Below are positions 1 through 7,292 of a stretch of 23,441 bases of DNA, one piece after another (within the stretch, counting starts at the first letter, position 1; every line of letters starts with the position of its first letter). The position numbers and the translations under genes are program-made. The stretch comes from JBFHRE01 sp041591895 (GTDB taxonomy: Bacteria; Actinomycetota; Acidimicrobiia; Spongiisociales; ZC4RG35). A model generated the notes under the pieces. The model made no database searches, was not told the origin of the DNA, and saw only the letters and a list, made by a program, of their open reading frames with translations. Where the stretch lies: NCBI GenBank assembly GCA_041591895.1, contig JBFHRE010000024.1:1-23441 (forward strand), written 5' to 3'.

Positions 1-2
1 AG

Positions 3-1091
3 TCCGCATTGGCCGCACTCGGGCGGGCGGAGCGGCCCGTGATCGTGGCCGGAGGCGGGGTTCGCGCCTCAGGTGCCGCCCACGTGCTGGTGTCACTCGC
101 CGAGATGTTGGAGATCCCGGTTGCCACCTCGCTCAACGCCAAAGACGTCATCCCAGGCACGCATCGCCTCTCCGTCGGGGTGGTCGGGACCTATTCGCGA
201 GCCTCGGCGAATCGGGTAGTAGGAGCGGCCGACCTGGTGATGTTCGTCGGCACCGAGACCGGCAGTATGACCACCCATTTCTGGCAGGTGCCGGTGCCCG
301 GTACTCCCTGCATCCAGATCGACATCGAACCACAGGCGATTGGCCGGAACTACCCACCGCTGGTCGGAATCAACGCCGACGCACGACAGGCCCTCGCCCG
401 GATGCTCGCGCTGGCGGAGAGCGCGGCGGGGACGCGGCCGGAGTGGATCGATTTTTCCCGCTCGGCAGTGGCCACCTTCTACGACGAGCAGGCCGGCGCA
501 ATGGGATCCGACGCGGTGCCAATCAGGCCGGAGCGTGTCTGCGCCGATCTCACCAATCTCGTTCCGGACGACGCCATCGTCGTGGTCGACACCGGACATG
601 CCGGGATGTGGATGGGCGGTTTCTACGACGTCCGCACACCCACCCAGAGCTACATTCGGAGCGCAGGCCATCTCGGTTGGGCGTTCCCGGCTTCCCTCGG
701 GGCAAAGTGCGGCGCCCCGGAGAGACCGGTGGTCTGCTTCACGGGTGATTCCGGGCTTTGGTACCACGTGGCCGAGATCGAAACCGCGGTTCGATTCGGG
801 ATCAAGACGGTCACGGTGGTCAACGACAACCGCTCGGGGAACCAGTCGATGCGCGGGTTCGACCGCGCATACGGCGGGCGCCAAACCGAGAAGGCTCGAG
901 AACTCTGGGTGTTCTCGGATGTCGACTTCGCGGCCCTGGCCGAGGACATGGGAGCGGTCGGCATCCGGGTGACCAGACCCGAGGATTTCGGTCCGGCGAT
1001 GGAGCGAGCGCTGACGGCAGACGCCCCGGTCGTGATCGACGTGGTGACCGACATCGAAGCGGTGGCTCCGGCGGCGATCGCGGCCCCCTGA
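3..1091 (+). CDS. ThDP-dependent acetolactate-synthase-like enzyme, 5'-truncated
   Basis: The open frame runs in from the left edge, so the N-terminal pyrimidine-binding domain is missing and 362 residues remain. What is left starts in the central domain of the acetolactate synthase / benzoylformate decarboxylase family (RPVIVAGGGV, then IQIDIEP, the usual end of the Rossmann-like middle domain). It continues into the C-terminal cofactor domain. The Mg-ThDP motif reads GDSGLW and runs to VVNDN about 30 residues later, a variant of the usual GDG...NN signature. Such enzymes decarboxylate 2-oxoacids or join or split them via ThDP-bound carbanions. The substrate cannot be read from this fragment. 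The central domain does not resemble sulfoacetaldehyde acetyltransferase as I remember it. It ends 12 bp before a convergent SDR gene. The family call is firm and the reaction is unknown. Confidence 0.85.
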   Translation, partial: SALAALGRAERPVIVAGGGVRASGAAHVLVSLAEMLEIPVATSLNAKDVIPGTHRLSVGVVGTYSRASANRVVGAADLVMFVGTETGSMTTHFWQVPVPGTPCIQIDIEPQAIGRNYPPLVGINADARQALARMLALAESAAGTRPEWIDFSRSAVATFYDEQAGAMGSDAVPIRPERVCADLTNLVPDDAIVVVDTGHAGMWMGGFYDVRTPTQSYIRSAGHLGWAFPASLGAKCGAPERPVVCFTGDSGLWYHVAEIETAVRFGIKTVTVVNDNRSGNQSMRGFDRAYGGRQTEKARELWVFSDVDFAALAEDMGAVGIRVTRPEDFGPAMERALTADAPVVIDVVTDIEAVAPAAIAAP

Positions 1092-1103
1092 CCCAGCCTG
1101 CCG

Positions 1104-1880
1104 TCAGAAGGTGCCTCGGTATGAGCCGCCGTCGAGTTGGAGGTTCTGGCCCGAGATGTACCCACTGTCGGCGGAGCACAGAAACGCGCATGCCCTGCCG
1201 AACTCATCGGGAGTCCCCATCCGGCCGGCGGCGATGCTCTCGACGATCTCTCGGCGGGCTTCGTCGTAAGTCATCCCGGACGACTCGGCCCGGCGCGAAG
1301 CCATGTAGCGCTGCCGCTCCGTGTCGATCCGTTCCGGCAGGAGGTTGTTGATTGTCACGTTGTCGCCGGCGACCTCCCTCGACAGGGCCTTGCACGCGGC
1401 AGTGAGACCGGTACGGGCGGCCGCCGAGAGGCCCATCACCGAAAACGGCGACTTCACCATCTGCGATGTGATGTTCACGATCCTTCCGAACCGCCTGCGG
1501 CGCATGTCGGGCACCACGGCCCGGATCATCATGATGGGCGCGAGCATGTTCGCCTCCACGGCGGCGAGCCAGTCCTCGTACTCGAACGAGAGCCAGTCGC
1601 CGGGCGGCGGGCCCCAATTGTTGTTGACGAGGATGTCCGGGTCTGGGCAAGCGGCCAGGAGTCGCTCCCGTCCTTCCCGCGTGTTGATGTCCGCCGCCAC
1701 CGGAGTGACCTCGACGCCAAGGGCCTCGATTTCGGCCGCGGCGGCGTCGAGGTTTCCGGGGTCGAGTCCGTTGATCGTCACGTGGACGCCCTCCCGGGCG
1801 AGAGCAACCGCACAGGCCTTTCCCAGCCCGCGACTCGACGCAGTCAGCAGTGCTCGACGACCGGCAATTCCCAGATCCAC
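1104..1880 (-). CDS. SDR-family protein with degenerate active site (BKR-like subgroup)
   Basis: The predicted 258-residue protein begins at a GTG (1880) behind a GGAGG Shine-Dalgarno. The frame stays open far upstream, but that stretch is antisense to the next gene and matches nothing. The Rossmann motif is TASSRGLG (13-20) instead of TGxxxGxG, followed by LVNNNWG in place of NNAG. The helix asparagine (N111) and catalytic-position serine (S139) are present. The YxxxK pair falls on S152 and R156, so neither the acid/base tyrosine nor the lysine is there. This fits the BKR_like subgroup of SDRs, known to lack a perfect tetrad. The protein may bind a nucleotide or ligand without classical ketoreductase chemistry. 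It is divergent from the hydroxyacid dehydrogenase gene, with a 75-bp shared upstream region, and convergent with the ThDP enzyme. Confidence 0.85.
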   Translation of the reverse strand: MDLGIAGRRALLTASSRGLGKACAVALAREGVHVTINGLDPGNLDAAAAEIEALGVEVTPVAADINTREGRERLLAACPDPDILVNNNWGPPPGDWLSFEYEDWLAAVEANMLAPIMMIRAVVPDMRRRRFGRIVNITSQMVKSPFSVMGLSAAARTGLTAACKALSREVAGDNVTINNLLPERIDTERQRYMASRRAESSGMTYDEARREIVESIAAGRMGTPDEFGRACAFLCSADSGYISGQNLQLDGGSYRGTF

Positions 1881-1955
1881 AGCGTTCTCCCTCCGGGGCG
1901 TGGCCGTCGATCGTAGAGCGGGCGACGGCCGGTATCGCCCGGTACCGTGGCTTCG
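1881..1955. promoter_or_regulatory. Divergent intergenic region between SDR and hydroxyacid dehydrogenase genes
   Basis: These 75 bp must carry the promoters for both divergent genes. A GGAGG-type ribosome-binding site for the minus-strand SDR lies just inside it. I see no convincing -10/-35 pair and no clear operator palindrome. Confidence 0.4.
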
Positions 1956-2915
1956 ATGACCGGAACCTCGATCGCGGTGCTCGACGACTATCAGCGTGTG
2001 GCCGCAGGCTGCGCCGACTGGTCGACGCTCGATGCCGACGTCAGATTCTTCGAAGCTCCCATCGCACCCGACGACATCGGTCGCGTGTTGGCCGGTTTCG
2101 ACGTGATCGTGGCGATGCGCGAGCGAACCGGGTTCCCGGCAGCCGCCTTCTCCGAGTTGCCGGACCTGCGACTCCTCGTCACGACCGGGATGCGCAACGA
2201 TGCCATCGATCTGGCGGCGGCGGCCCGGGCAGGCGTCGTCGTCTGCGGCACCCCATCCCCGGGTCATGCCACCGCCGAGCTCACGTTCGCTCTCATCCTC
2301 GCTTTGGGCCGCGGCCTGGTCGGAGAGGTCGAGTCGATGCGAAGGGGGGGCTGGCAGGTGGGCTTGGGCGAAGACGTGCGAGGCGCGACACTCGGCCTGA
2401 TCGGCCTCGGCCGCCTCGGATCCCAGGTCGCCGGCTTCGCCAGGGCCTTCTCGATGAACGTGGTGGCCTGGAGCGAGAACCTCACCGCCGAACGGGCCGA
2501 AGCGACGGGAGTCCAGCGGGTTTCGTTCGACGCCCTCCTGACCGGGTCCGATTTCGTCTCGATCCACCTCCGCCTGTCCGACCGGACCGAGGGTCTGATC
2601 GGCGCCCGAGAGTTCGAGGCGATGAAACCCTCGGCCTACCTGGTCAACACCTCACGCGGGCCGATCGTCGACTCCACAGCCCTCCTGGCTGCGGTCAAAC
2701 AGGGCCACATCGCCGGCGCCGCCATCGACGTCTACGACACCGAACCACTCGCATCGGATCATCCGCTCAGGAGCGAGCCCCGGATCATCACCACGCCCCA
2801 CATCGGCTACGTGACCCGCCCGACGTACCGCATCTTCTACGAAGCAGCCGTCGAGGACATCGTCGCCTGGCAGGCAGGCGCTCCCGTGCGGGTCCTGGCC
2901 GAACCCGCCGGATGA
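1956..2915 (+). CDS. D-2-hydroxyacid dehydrogenase family NAD(P)-dependent oxidoreductase
   Basis: This 319-residue protein is of normal length for D-isomer-specific 2-hydroxyacid dehydrogenases (SerA/LdhA type), which interconvert D-2-hydroxyacids and 2-oxoacids with NAD(P)H. The discontinuous substrate domain begins with AVLDDYQ. The cofactor domain carries IGLGRLG (149-155). The catalytic triad is visible as R234 in NTSRG, E263 in DTEP and H282 in TPHIGY. I chose ATG 1956; a GTG at 1947 would add three residues. Its stop codon TGA and the stop of the convergent LigA-like gene together form the palindrome TGATCA, with no base between them. The substrate is unknown. SlcC (S)-sulfolactate dehydrogenase belongs to this family, but so do many other enzymes. 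Confidence 0.9.
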   Translation: MTGTSIAVLDDYQRVAAGCADWSTLDADVRFFEAPIAPDDIGRVLAGFDVIVAMRERTGFPAAAFSELPDLRLLVTTGMRNDAIDLAAAARAGVVVCGTPSPGHATAELTFALILALGRGLVGEVESMRRGGWQVGLGEDVRGATLGLIGLGRLGSQVAGFARAFSMNVVAWSENLTAERAEATGVQRVSFDALLTGSDFVSIHLRLSDRTEGLIGAREFEAMKPSAYLVNTSRGPIVDSTALLAAVKQGHIAGAAIDVYDTEPLASDHPLRSEPRIITTPHIGYVTRPTYRIFYEAAVEDIVAWQAGAPVRVLAEPAG

Positions 2916-3251
2916 TCAGGTGGTGAAATCGGGGTAGCCGTACGGCTCGATCTGAGCCACGTACCGGCGGCTCGTCTCCTGTACGTCGCCAGCGCCCGCC
3001 AGCGCCCGAACCACGTGCCACAACAAGAAGGGATGGGAACCCATCGCGTAGAGCCGACCGGCATCGAACGGGCAGAAGGCCTCCCGCTCCTCTTCGGTCA
3101 GCCGGCCACCGGTCGGATACGGCGGCACCGGCGAACGAGCTGCCATCTCCCATGCGGCGACGAAGGCGGCGGGATCGGCCTGGTACGCCGCCAGAGACTC
3201 GTCGCTGCGGTCGATCTCGAGCAGCAGCTTGTCGATCATGTACCGGGTCAT
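2916..3251 (-). CDS. LigA-type small subunit of an extradiol dioxygenase
   Basis: A 111-residue protein matches the LigA (protocatechuate 4,5-dioxygenase alpha subunit) fold family: a helical N-terminus, then LTEEEREAF, AMGSHPFLLWHVVRAL and a C-terminal YGYPDF. In LigAB this small helical subunit covers the active site of LigB. The ATG overlaps the TGA of the upstream LigB-like gene as ATGA, which implies translational coupling and a fixed subunit ratio. Gene order (LigB then LigA) is the reverse of the classical ligA-ligB order as I recall it. The protein has no iron ligands of its own. It ends directly against the convergent dehydrogenase gene. Confidence 0.85.
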   Translation of the reverse strand: MTRYMIDKLLLEIDRSDESLAAYQADPAAFVAAWEMAARSPVPPYPTGGRLTEEEREAFCPFDAGRLYAMGSHPFLLWHVVRALAGAGDVQETSRRYVAQIEPYGYPDFTT

Positions 3252-4090
3252 GCCATGTCCCACGCGAAGAAGGGCTCGGTCCCGAACCGGCACACCACGC
3301 CCTCGACCGACGACGCCGGCGATCCTCGGGCGGCACCCATACAGACGACGAAGTTGAGGAACTGGAACGTGAGGTTGCCGGCCTCGAGGAGGTCCTCGTA
3401 GGTGCAGCCTGCCAGCGCCGCTTCGATGTCCCCGCTCCCGACCCACTCCAGGGCACGCTCATCGAATTCGGGGCCGGACGGTCCGCCGGAAAATTGACGG
3501 GGTCCGCCCAGTTCGTACGAGAGGTGCCCGCTGGCGACCAGTGCGACTCGACGATCGAGCGGGGAGGCCTCGAGCGTGTCACGGAGATGCGCACCGAGCT
3601 CGGCGAACCGCCGCGCCCCCGGGATGGGGGGCGCGTTGCAATTGGTGTTGAGGGGGACCACCGGGATGTCCAGGCTCGGGGTCAGGTAGAGAAGCGGAAC
3701 GACATATGCATGGTCCAGCCACATCTCATCGGAGAAGGCGAAATCGAACCCGGGCGGGACCTCGTGATGGCCGACCATCAGCCGCGCCAGCTCCGGGTCT
3801 CCGGGTACCTGGCACTCCGGCAGCCCAAAATGCCTGACCTCGTTGGGGTGGGTGCCTCGCATCAGCGGGTCCTTGCCGACGAGAAACGCCGGCATGTTGG
3901 CCGTGGATAGCTGCCGGAAATGATCGGAGGCGACCAGCACGATGGTGTCGGGGCGGGCGGCCTCCAACAAGTTGCGGAAGTGGGCAAACGCCGCCGCCAC
4001 GGGTTTCAAATCGTCGGGCACTTCAGGCTCCAGCAATCGCCACAGAAGCGGGGTGTGCGGCACGCCCAGCGCGAGCACGATCTCAGCCAA
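3248..4090 (-). CDS. LigB-type class III extradiol ring-cleavage dioxygenase subunit
   Basis: This 280-residue protein has the hallmarks of the LigB superfamily, Fe(II) enzymes that cleave catechol-type rings. H12 in GVPHTP and H57 in ASDHF match the two histidine iron ligands (H12 and H61 in LigB). H127 in DHAYVVPL and H189 in ASGHLSYEL match active-site histidines. The third ligand, a glutamate near residue 242 in LigB, appears to fall on Q243 in the segment EAGNLTFQFLNF. This rests on an alignment by eye. The start is TTG at 4090, six bases behind a GGAG site that lies inside the end of the upstream gene (8-bp overlap). The aromatic substrate is unknown. It forms an operon with the LigA-like gene and a binding-protein gene. 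Confidence 0.85.
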   Translation of the reverse strand: MAEIVLALGVPHTPLLWRLLEPEVPDDLKPVAAAFAHFRNLLEAARPDTIVLVASDHFRQLSTANMPAFLVGKDPLMRGTHPNEVRHFGLPECQVPGDPELARLMVGHHEVPPGFDFAFSDEMWLDHAYVVPLLYLTPSLDIPVVPLNTNCNAPPIPGARRFAELGAHLRDTLEASPLDRRVALVASGHLSYELGGPRQFSGGPSGPEFDERALEWVGSGDIEAALAGCTYEDLLEAGNLTFQFLNFVVCMGAARGSPASSVEGVVCRFGTEPFFAWDMA

Positions 4091-4985
4091 GTTCCACTCC
4101 CAGCCCCGACGCCAGGTGCCGCAGACGGCGATCCTCGCCCGCCACGAACGCCGCCGCCTCGGTGCTCGGCGCGTAGCGGTCGGTCCAGTAGAAGTCGTCC
4201 AGGGCCGCCCGCCAGGCGGGGTGTTTCACCGCACTCGGGAGCAAGCGGTCCCAGAAGGCCACGAGGTCGTTCCCAAGACCGGCCGGCCCGACGACACTCC
4301 GCCAGGTGACCAGCTCACAGTCGACGCCCAGATCCGGCCAGGTGGGCACACCCTCGAACGGGGCGGAATCCCTCGGCGCCGACCTCGCCAGCAGCGTGAC
4401 CATGCCGGCCCGGAGCGCGTCGAGGACGCTGGCAAGCGACACCGCAGCCACCGCGGCTCGTCCGGACACGACCGCCTCCACCGCCAGCCGCGCGGCATCA
4501 TGCGCTTCGACCCGCAGGTCTCTCGGATCGGCGCCGGCAGCCCGGGCAACGGCGGCAACTGCGAGATGGTTCACGTTTCCGAGCGCCGTCGCCACGGCCA
4601 CGAGGAGCGAATCGGGTTGCGAAGCGAATCGGTCCAACAAGTCGCCCGCCGTCGCCGGGCCCCGGCTGCGCGAGGCGACAAATGCGATCTCCTCGCTGCA
4701 GAGGATGGCTAGATGCGTGAATTGCCCCACACCCGGCTCTCGGGGATCGGCGATCGCATTCGTCAACAAAGTAGGAGAGCCGATCGAGATCGTGTGACCG
4801 GCAGTCCCCGCCGCCACACGCGACCAGGCGACACCGCCGCCGCGACCGGGCAGATTCGAAATGGTCACACGACCTCCACCGGCTGACTCGATGGCCGCCG
4901 CCAGCGCTCGCGCCGCCCGGTCCTGACCACCGCCGCGGGGCGTGCCCACGACCATCTCCACCTCGATCGCCGGATCCACAGTCAC
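4083..4985 (-). CDS. TctC/Bug-family substrate-binding protein without a signal peptide
   Basis: The 300-residue protein resembles the extracytoplasmic binding proteins of tripartite tricarboxylate transporters (TctC/Bug). It has an opening beta strand with VVGTPRGGGQDRAAR, the VTISNLPGRGG segment, ISIGSPTLLTN, then a second lobe with GVPTWPDLGVDCELVTW and VGPAGL. These normally bind dicarboxylates, aromatic acids or other carboxylates in the periplasm. Here the GTG start at 4985 leads straight into the mature fold. A TAG stop three codons upstream (4995-4997) rules out any longer N-terminus, so there is no signal peptide or lipobox. No TctA or TctB permease gene is in the window. It overlaps the LigB-like gene by 8 bp and is therefore co-translated with it. 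It may act in the cytoplasm or be a degraded copy. Confidence 0.8.
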   Translation of the reverse strand: MTVDPAIEVEMVVGTPRGGGQDRAARALAAAIESAGGGRVTISNLPGRGGGVAWSRVAAGTAGHTISIGSPTLLTNAIADPREPGVGQFTHLAILCSEEIAFVASRSRGPATAGDLLDRFASQPDSLLVAVATALGNVNHLAVAAVARAAGADPRDLRVEAHDAARLAVEAVVSGRAAVAAVSLASVLDALRAGMVTLLARSAPRDSAPFEGVPTWPDLGVDCELVTWRSVVGPAGLGNDLVAFWDRLLPSAVKHPAWRAALDDFYWTDRYAPSTEAAAFVAGEDRRLRHLASGLGVELG

Positions 4986-5051
4986 ACCGGGACGCTACCA
5001 AGCGCACCGAAAGGGCCGGTACCATCACACAGACTCCGAAGGGGCCGGCCG
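4986..5051. promoter_or_regulatory. Divergent intergenic region upstream of TctC-like and MR-like genes
   Basis: A 66-bp region separates two divergent starts, so it must hold both promoters. It is G+C-rich apart from a short ACCATCACACAGACT stretch. I see no clear palindrome or promoter hexamers. A GGGG run near 5041-5044 can serve as ribosome-binding site for the plus-strand gene. Confidence 0.35.
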
Positions 5052-6128
5052 GTGATGACGCTCCCAATCAGATCCGTCGAGGTTCGCCCCCAGCGGTTTC
5101 CTCTCCGGCGACCGATCCGCTCGGCCCTCGGCTCGTATGGCCACGTGGAATCCGTCCTGGTCGCGGTCCACACCGACGGACCATCCGGGACCGGGTTCGC
5201 AATGGGCCTGGGCGGCACCTGGGGGCGCGCGGTGGCGGCATATCTCGTCGACGAGCTGACCCCGCTTGCAGTCGATCAGGACGCGCTCGAACCGGAAGCT
5301 CTCTGGCATCGGCTGTGGAGCCCGAACAAGGCCCGGATGCGGGCAGGTCTGGGGGTGTGGGCGCTGTCGGCGATCGACATCGCCATCTGGGATGTCCGAG
5401 CCCAGCATCACGGTGAGACCCTGCACACGATGCTCGGCGGCGCCGGGGGCCGGGTACCCGTGTATGGCAGCGGCGGCTGGCACGACCTCGACGACGCAGA
5501 ACTCGTGGCCGAATGCGAGAGCTTTGCCAACCAGGGAGTGAGGGCGTACAAGTACAAGGTCGGCTCGCCGCGCGACCTCGAACGCACCCGGGTCCTTCGG
5601 TCGGCGATGGGGGACGACTTCACCCTCTTGGCGGACGCCAATCAGGGCCTCACGGTCGAGGGTGCGATCGAGCTGTCCGCCATGCTCCACGACTTCGGGG
5701 TTGGCTGGATCGAGGAGCCGGTGGTGGCCGACTCGATCGAAGACCTGGCCCGGGTGGCAGCCTCCTCGTCGGTGCCGGTGGCGGTCGGCGAGAACCTCTA
5801 CTTCGAATGGGGTTTTCGGGATGTGTGCGCCCGCCGGGCGGCGGCCTACCTCCAACCGGATGTCGCCCGGTGTGGCGGCGTCACCGAGTTCCGGAAGATC
5901 GCCGCGCTGGCCGAGCGGAACGGCCTCCATCTCTCCAGCCACCTCTGGCACGAGTTGTCGGTGTCCCTTGTGGGAGCGTCACCGGCCGGATGGGCCGTTG
6001 AATACGCCGATCTGCTCCCACCCGGGACTTTCACCCGTGACTTCCCGATCGTCGACGGGCACCTCGAGATCCCCGCCGAAGCCGGGCACGGGCTCATGTT
6101 CTCCCCCCCGGTCTGGGGACGATCCTGA
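5052..6128 (+). CDS. Mandelate racemase-subgroup enolase superfamily enzyme (acid sugar dehydratase or racemase)
   Basis: The 358-residue protein shows the two-domain layout of the superfamily: capping domain (about 1-125), then TIM barrel. All residues of the mandelate racemase subgroup are visible: KxK in YKYKV (K167, K169), Mg ligands D195 (ADANQ), E221 (IEEP) and E247 (GEN), and the His-Asp dyad D270 (QPDVARCGG) with H297 (SSHLWHE). The spacing equals that of mandelate racemase as I remember it. Such enzymes abstract the proton alpha to a carboxylate, giving racemisation or dehydration of hydroxy- or sugar acids. The substrate is unknown. The start can be GTG 5052 or the adjacent ATG 5055. 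A second superfamily member follows 78 bp downstream on the same strand, so the two probably share a transcript. Confidence 0.92.
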   Translation: MMTLPIRSVEVRPQRFPLRRPIRSALGSYGHVESVLVAVHTDGPSGTGFAMGLGGTWGRAVAAYLVDELTPLAVDQDALEPEALWHRLWSPNKARMRAGLGVWALSAIDIAIWDVRAQHHGETLHTMLGGAGGRVPVYGSGGWHDLDDAELVAECESFANQGVRAYKYKVGSPRDLERTRVLRSAMGDDFTLLADANQGLTVEGAIELSAMLHDFGVGWIEEPVVADSIEDLARVAASSSVPVAVGENLYFEWGFRDVCARRAAAYLQPDVARCGGVTEFRKIAALAERNGLHLSSHLWHELSVSLVGASPAGWAVEYADLLPPGTFTRDFPIVDGHLEIPAEAGHGLMFSPPVWGRS

Positions 6129-6206
6129 GATCCCAGCCACTCGGCGCCACCGGGACCTCCTGGCAGTACATTCAGGACCGCTCACTCCAGGCGCGGAAGG
6201 ATCCAG

Positions 6207-7292
6207 GTGCGCATCACGTCCGTTGACACGTTTGCCATCGACCTGCCGCTCTCGGCTCCGGTCACCATGTCCCACGTCACGATCCACAAGTCGCGGAACG
6301 TCCTGGTTCGGGTCGGCACCGACGAGGGAATCGTTGGTTGGGGGGAGGGGGTCGAGGCGATGGACGTCACCGGGGAGAACCAGGCCGGGATCAAAGAGGC
6401 GATCGATCGTTTTGGCACGCTGCTGCTTGGCGAGGACCCGCTCCAGGTAGAGGCAACGTGGGAGCGACTGACCCGGTTGGTGCATGGAAACACGACGGCC
6501 ATCGGCGCAATCGACATCGCGTTGCACGACATAGCGGGGCAGTTCGCCGGCCAGCCGGTCTCGGCTCTGATCGGCGAGGCAAAGCGGTCCCTGATCCCCG
6601 CGCTCACGCTCATCGGCACCGGGAACCGGGATCGCGACCTGGAGAGGTTTTCCCTGCTTCATGAGGAGGGCCGGCGTTGGTTCAAGCTCAAGGTCGGGAT
6701 CGACGAGCCGACATCCGAGGCAGGAACGCTGCTCCGGATGGCCGAGATGCACGGCGACACGGTGATATGCGCCGACAGCAACGGTGCCTGGGACGAGGAG
6801 GAGGCCGCCCTGTTCCTCGGGCCGCTCGAAGGATCGCCGGTTCGCTTCGTCGAGCAGCCGGTGGCCGAGTTCGAGTCACTGGTTCGGGTCGCCGACCTGT
6901 CTCCGATCGAGATCTGCGCCGACGAGAGCGCCAGAACGCTCCGCGACGTCGAGGCTCTGGGCAGGACCTCGATCGCCGGCGTGAGTCTCAAACTCATCAA
7001 GCACGGGGGGATCACCGGGGTTGTGAGAGGTGCGGAGATCTGTGATCGGGCAGGTCTCCGAATCAATCTGGCTGGGAAGATCGCCGAGTCCTCCATATCG
7101 GCGGCAGCCAACCTTCACTGCGCGGCGGTCATCTCCGAGCTGGCGTTCGGTTGCAGTCCGGCCAACCACGTGGTGGCAGTGGAGGTGACCAGGTCGCCAC
7201 TCGGCATCGACGGAGGCCACTACACGGTCCCGAACGCCCCCGGGCTCGGGATCGAGGTCGACGAGGACCTCGTGGCGGCCCTCTCTGTCTAG
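6207..7292 (+). CDS. Muconate lactonizing-subgroup enolase superfamily enzyme
   Basis: This 361-residue protein is the second enolase-superfamily enzyme. It belongs to the muconate lactonizing subgroup: KxK in FKLKV (K160, K162), metal ligands D190 (ADSNG), E216 (VEQP) and D239 (ADES), and the second catalytic lysine K262 in SLKLIKHGG instead of a His-Asp dyad. Subgroup members include muconate cycloisomerase, o-succinylbenzoate synthase, dipeptide epimerases and N-succinylamino acid racemases, so the reaction cannot be fixed. The GTG start lies six bases behind GAAGG. The stop TAG shares the palindrome CTAG with the stop of the convergent Ldh2 gene (4-bp overlap). It is probably co-transcribed with the mandelate racemase-like gene. 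Confidence 0.92.
   Translation: MRITSVDTFAIDLPLSAPVTMSHVTIHKSRNVLVRVGTDEGIVGWGEGVEAMDVTGENQAGIKEAIDRFGTLLLGEDPLQVEATWERLTRLVHGNTTAIGAIDIALHDIAGQFAGQPVSALIGEAKRSLIPALTLIGTGNRDRDLERFSLLHEEGRRWFKLKVGIDEPTSEAGTLLRMAEMHGDTVICADSNGAWDEEEAALFLGPLEGSPVRFVEQPVAEFESLVRVADLSPIEICADESARTLRDVEALGRTSIAGVSLKLIKHGGITGVVRGAEICDRAGLRINLAGKIAESSISAAANLHCAAVISELAFGCSPANHVVAVEVTRSPLGIDGGHYTVPNAPGLGIEVDEDLVAALSV

Noticed and set aside
3..1091. Assignment of the ThDP enzyme as sulfoacetaldehyde acetyltransferase (Xsc), to complete a sulfonate pathway
   Set aside because: The central-domain motifs look like the acetolactate synthase group, not Xsc as I remember it, and the N-terminus is missing.
1881..2567. N-terminal extension of the degenerate SDR by up to 229 codons
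   Set aside because: It is antisense to the hydroxyacid dehydrogenase, and a GTG with GGAGG starts exactly at the SDR fold.
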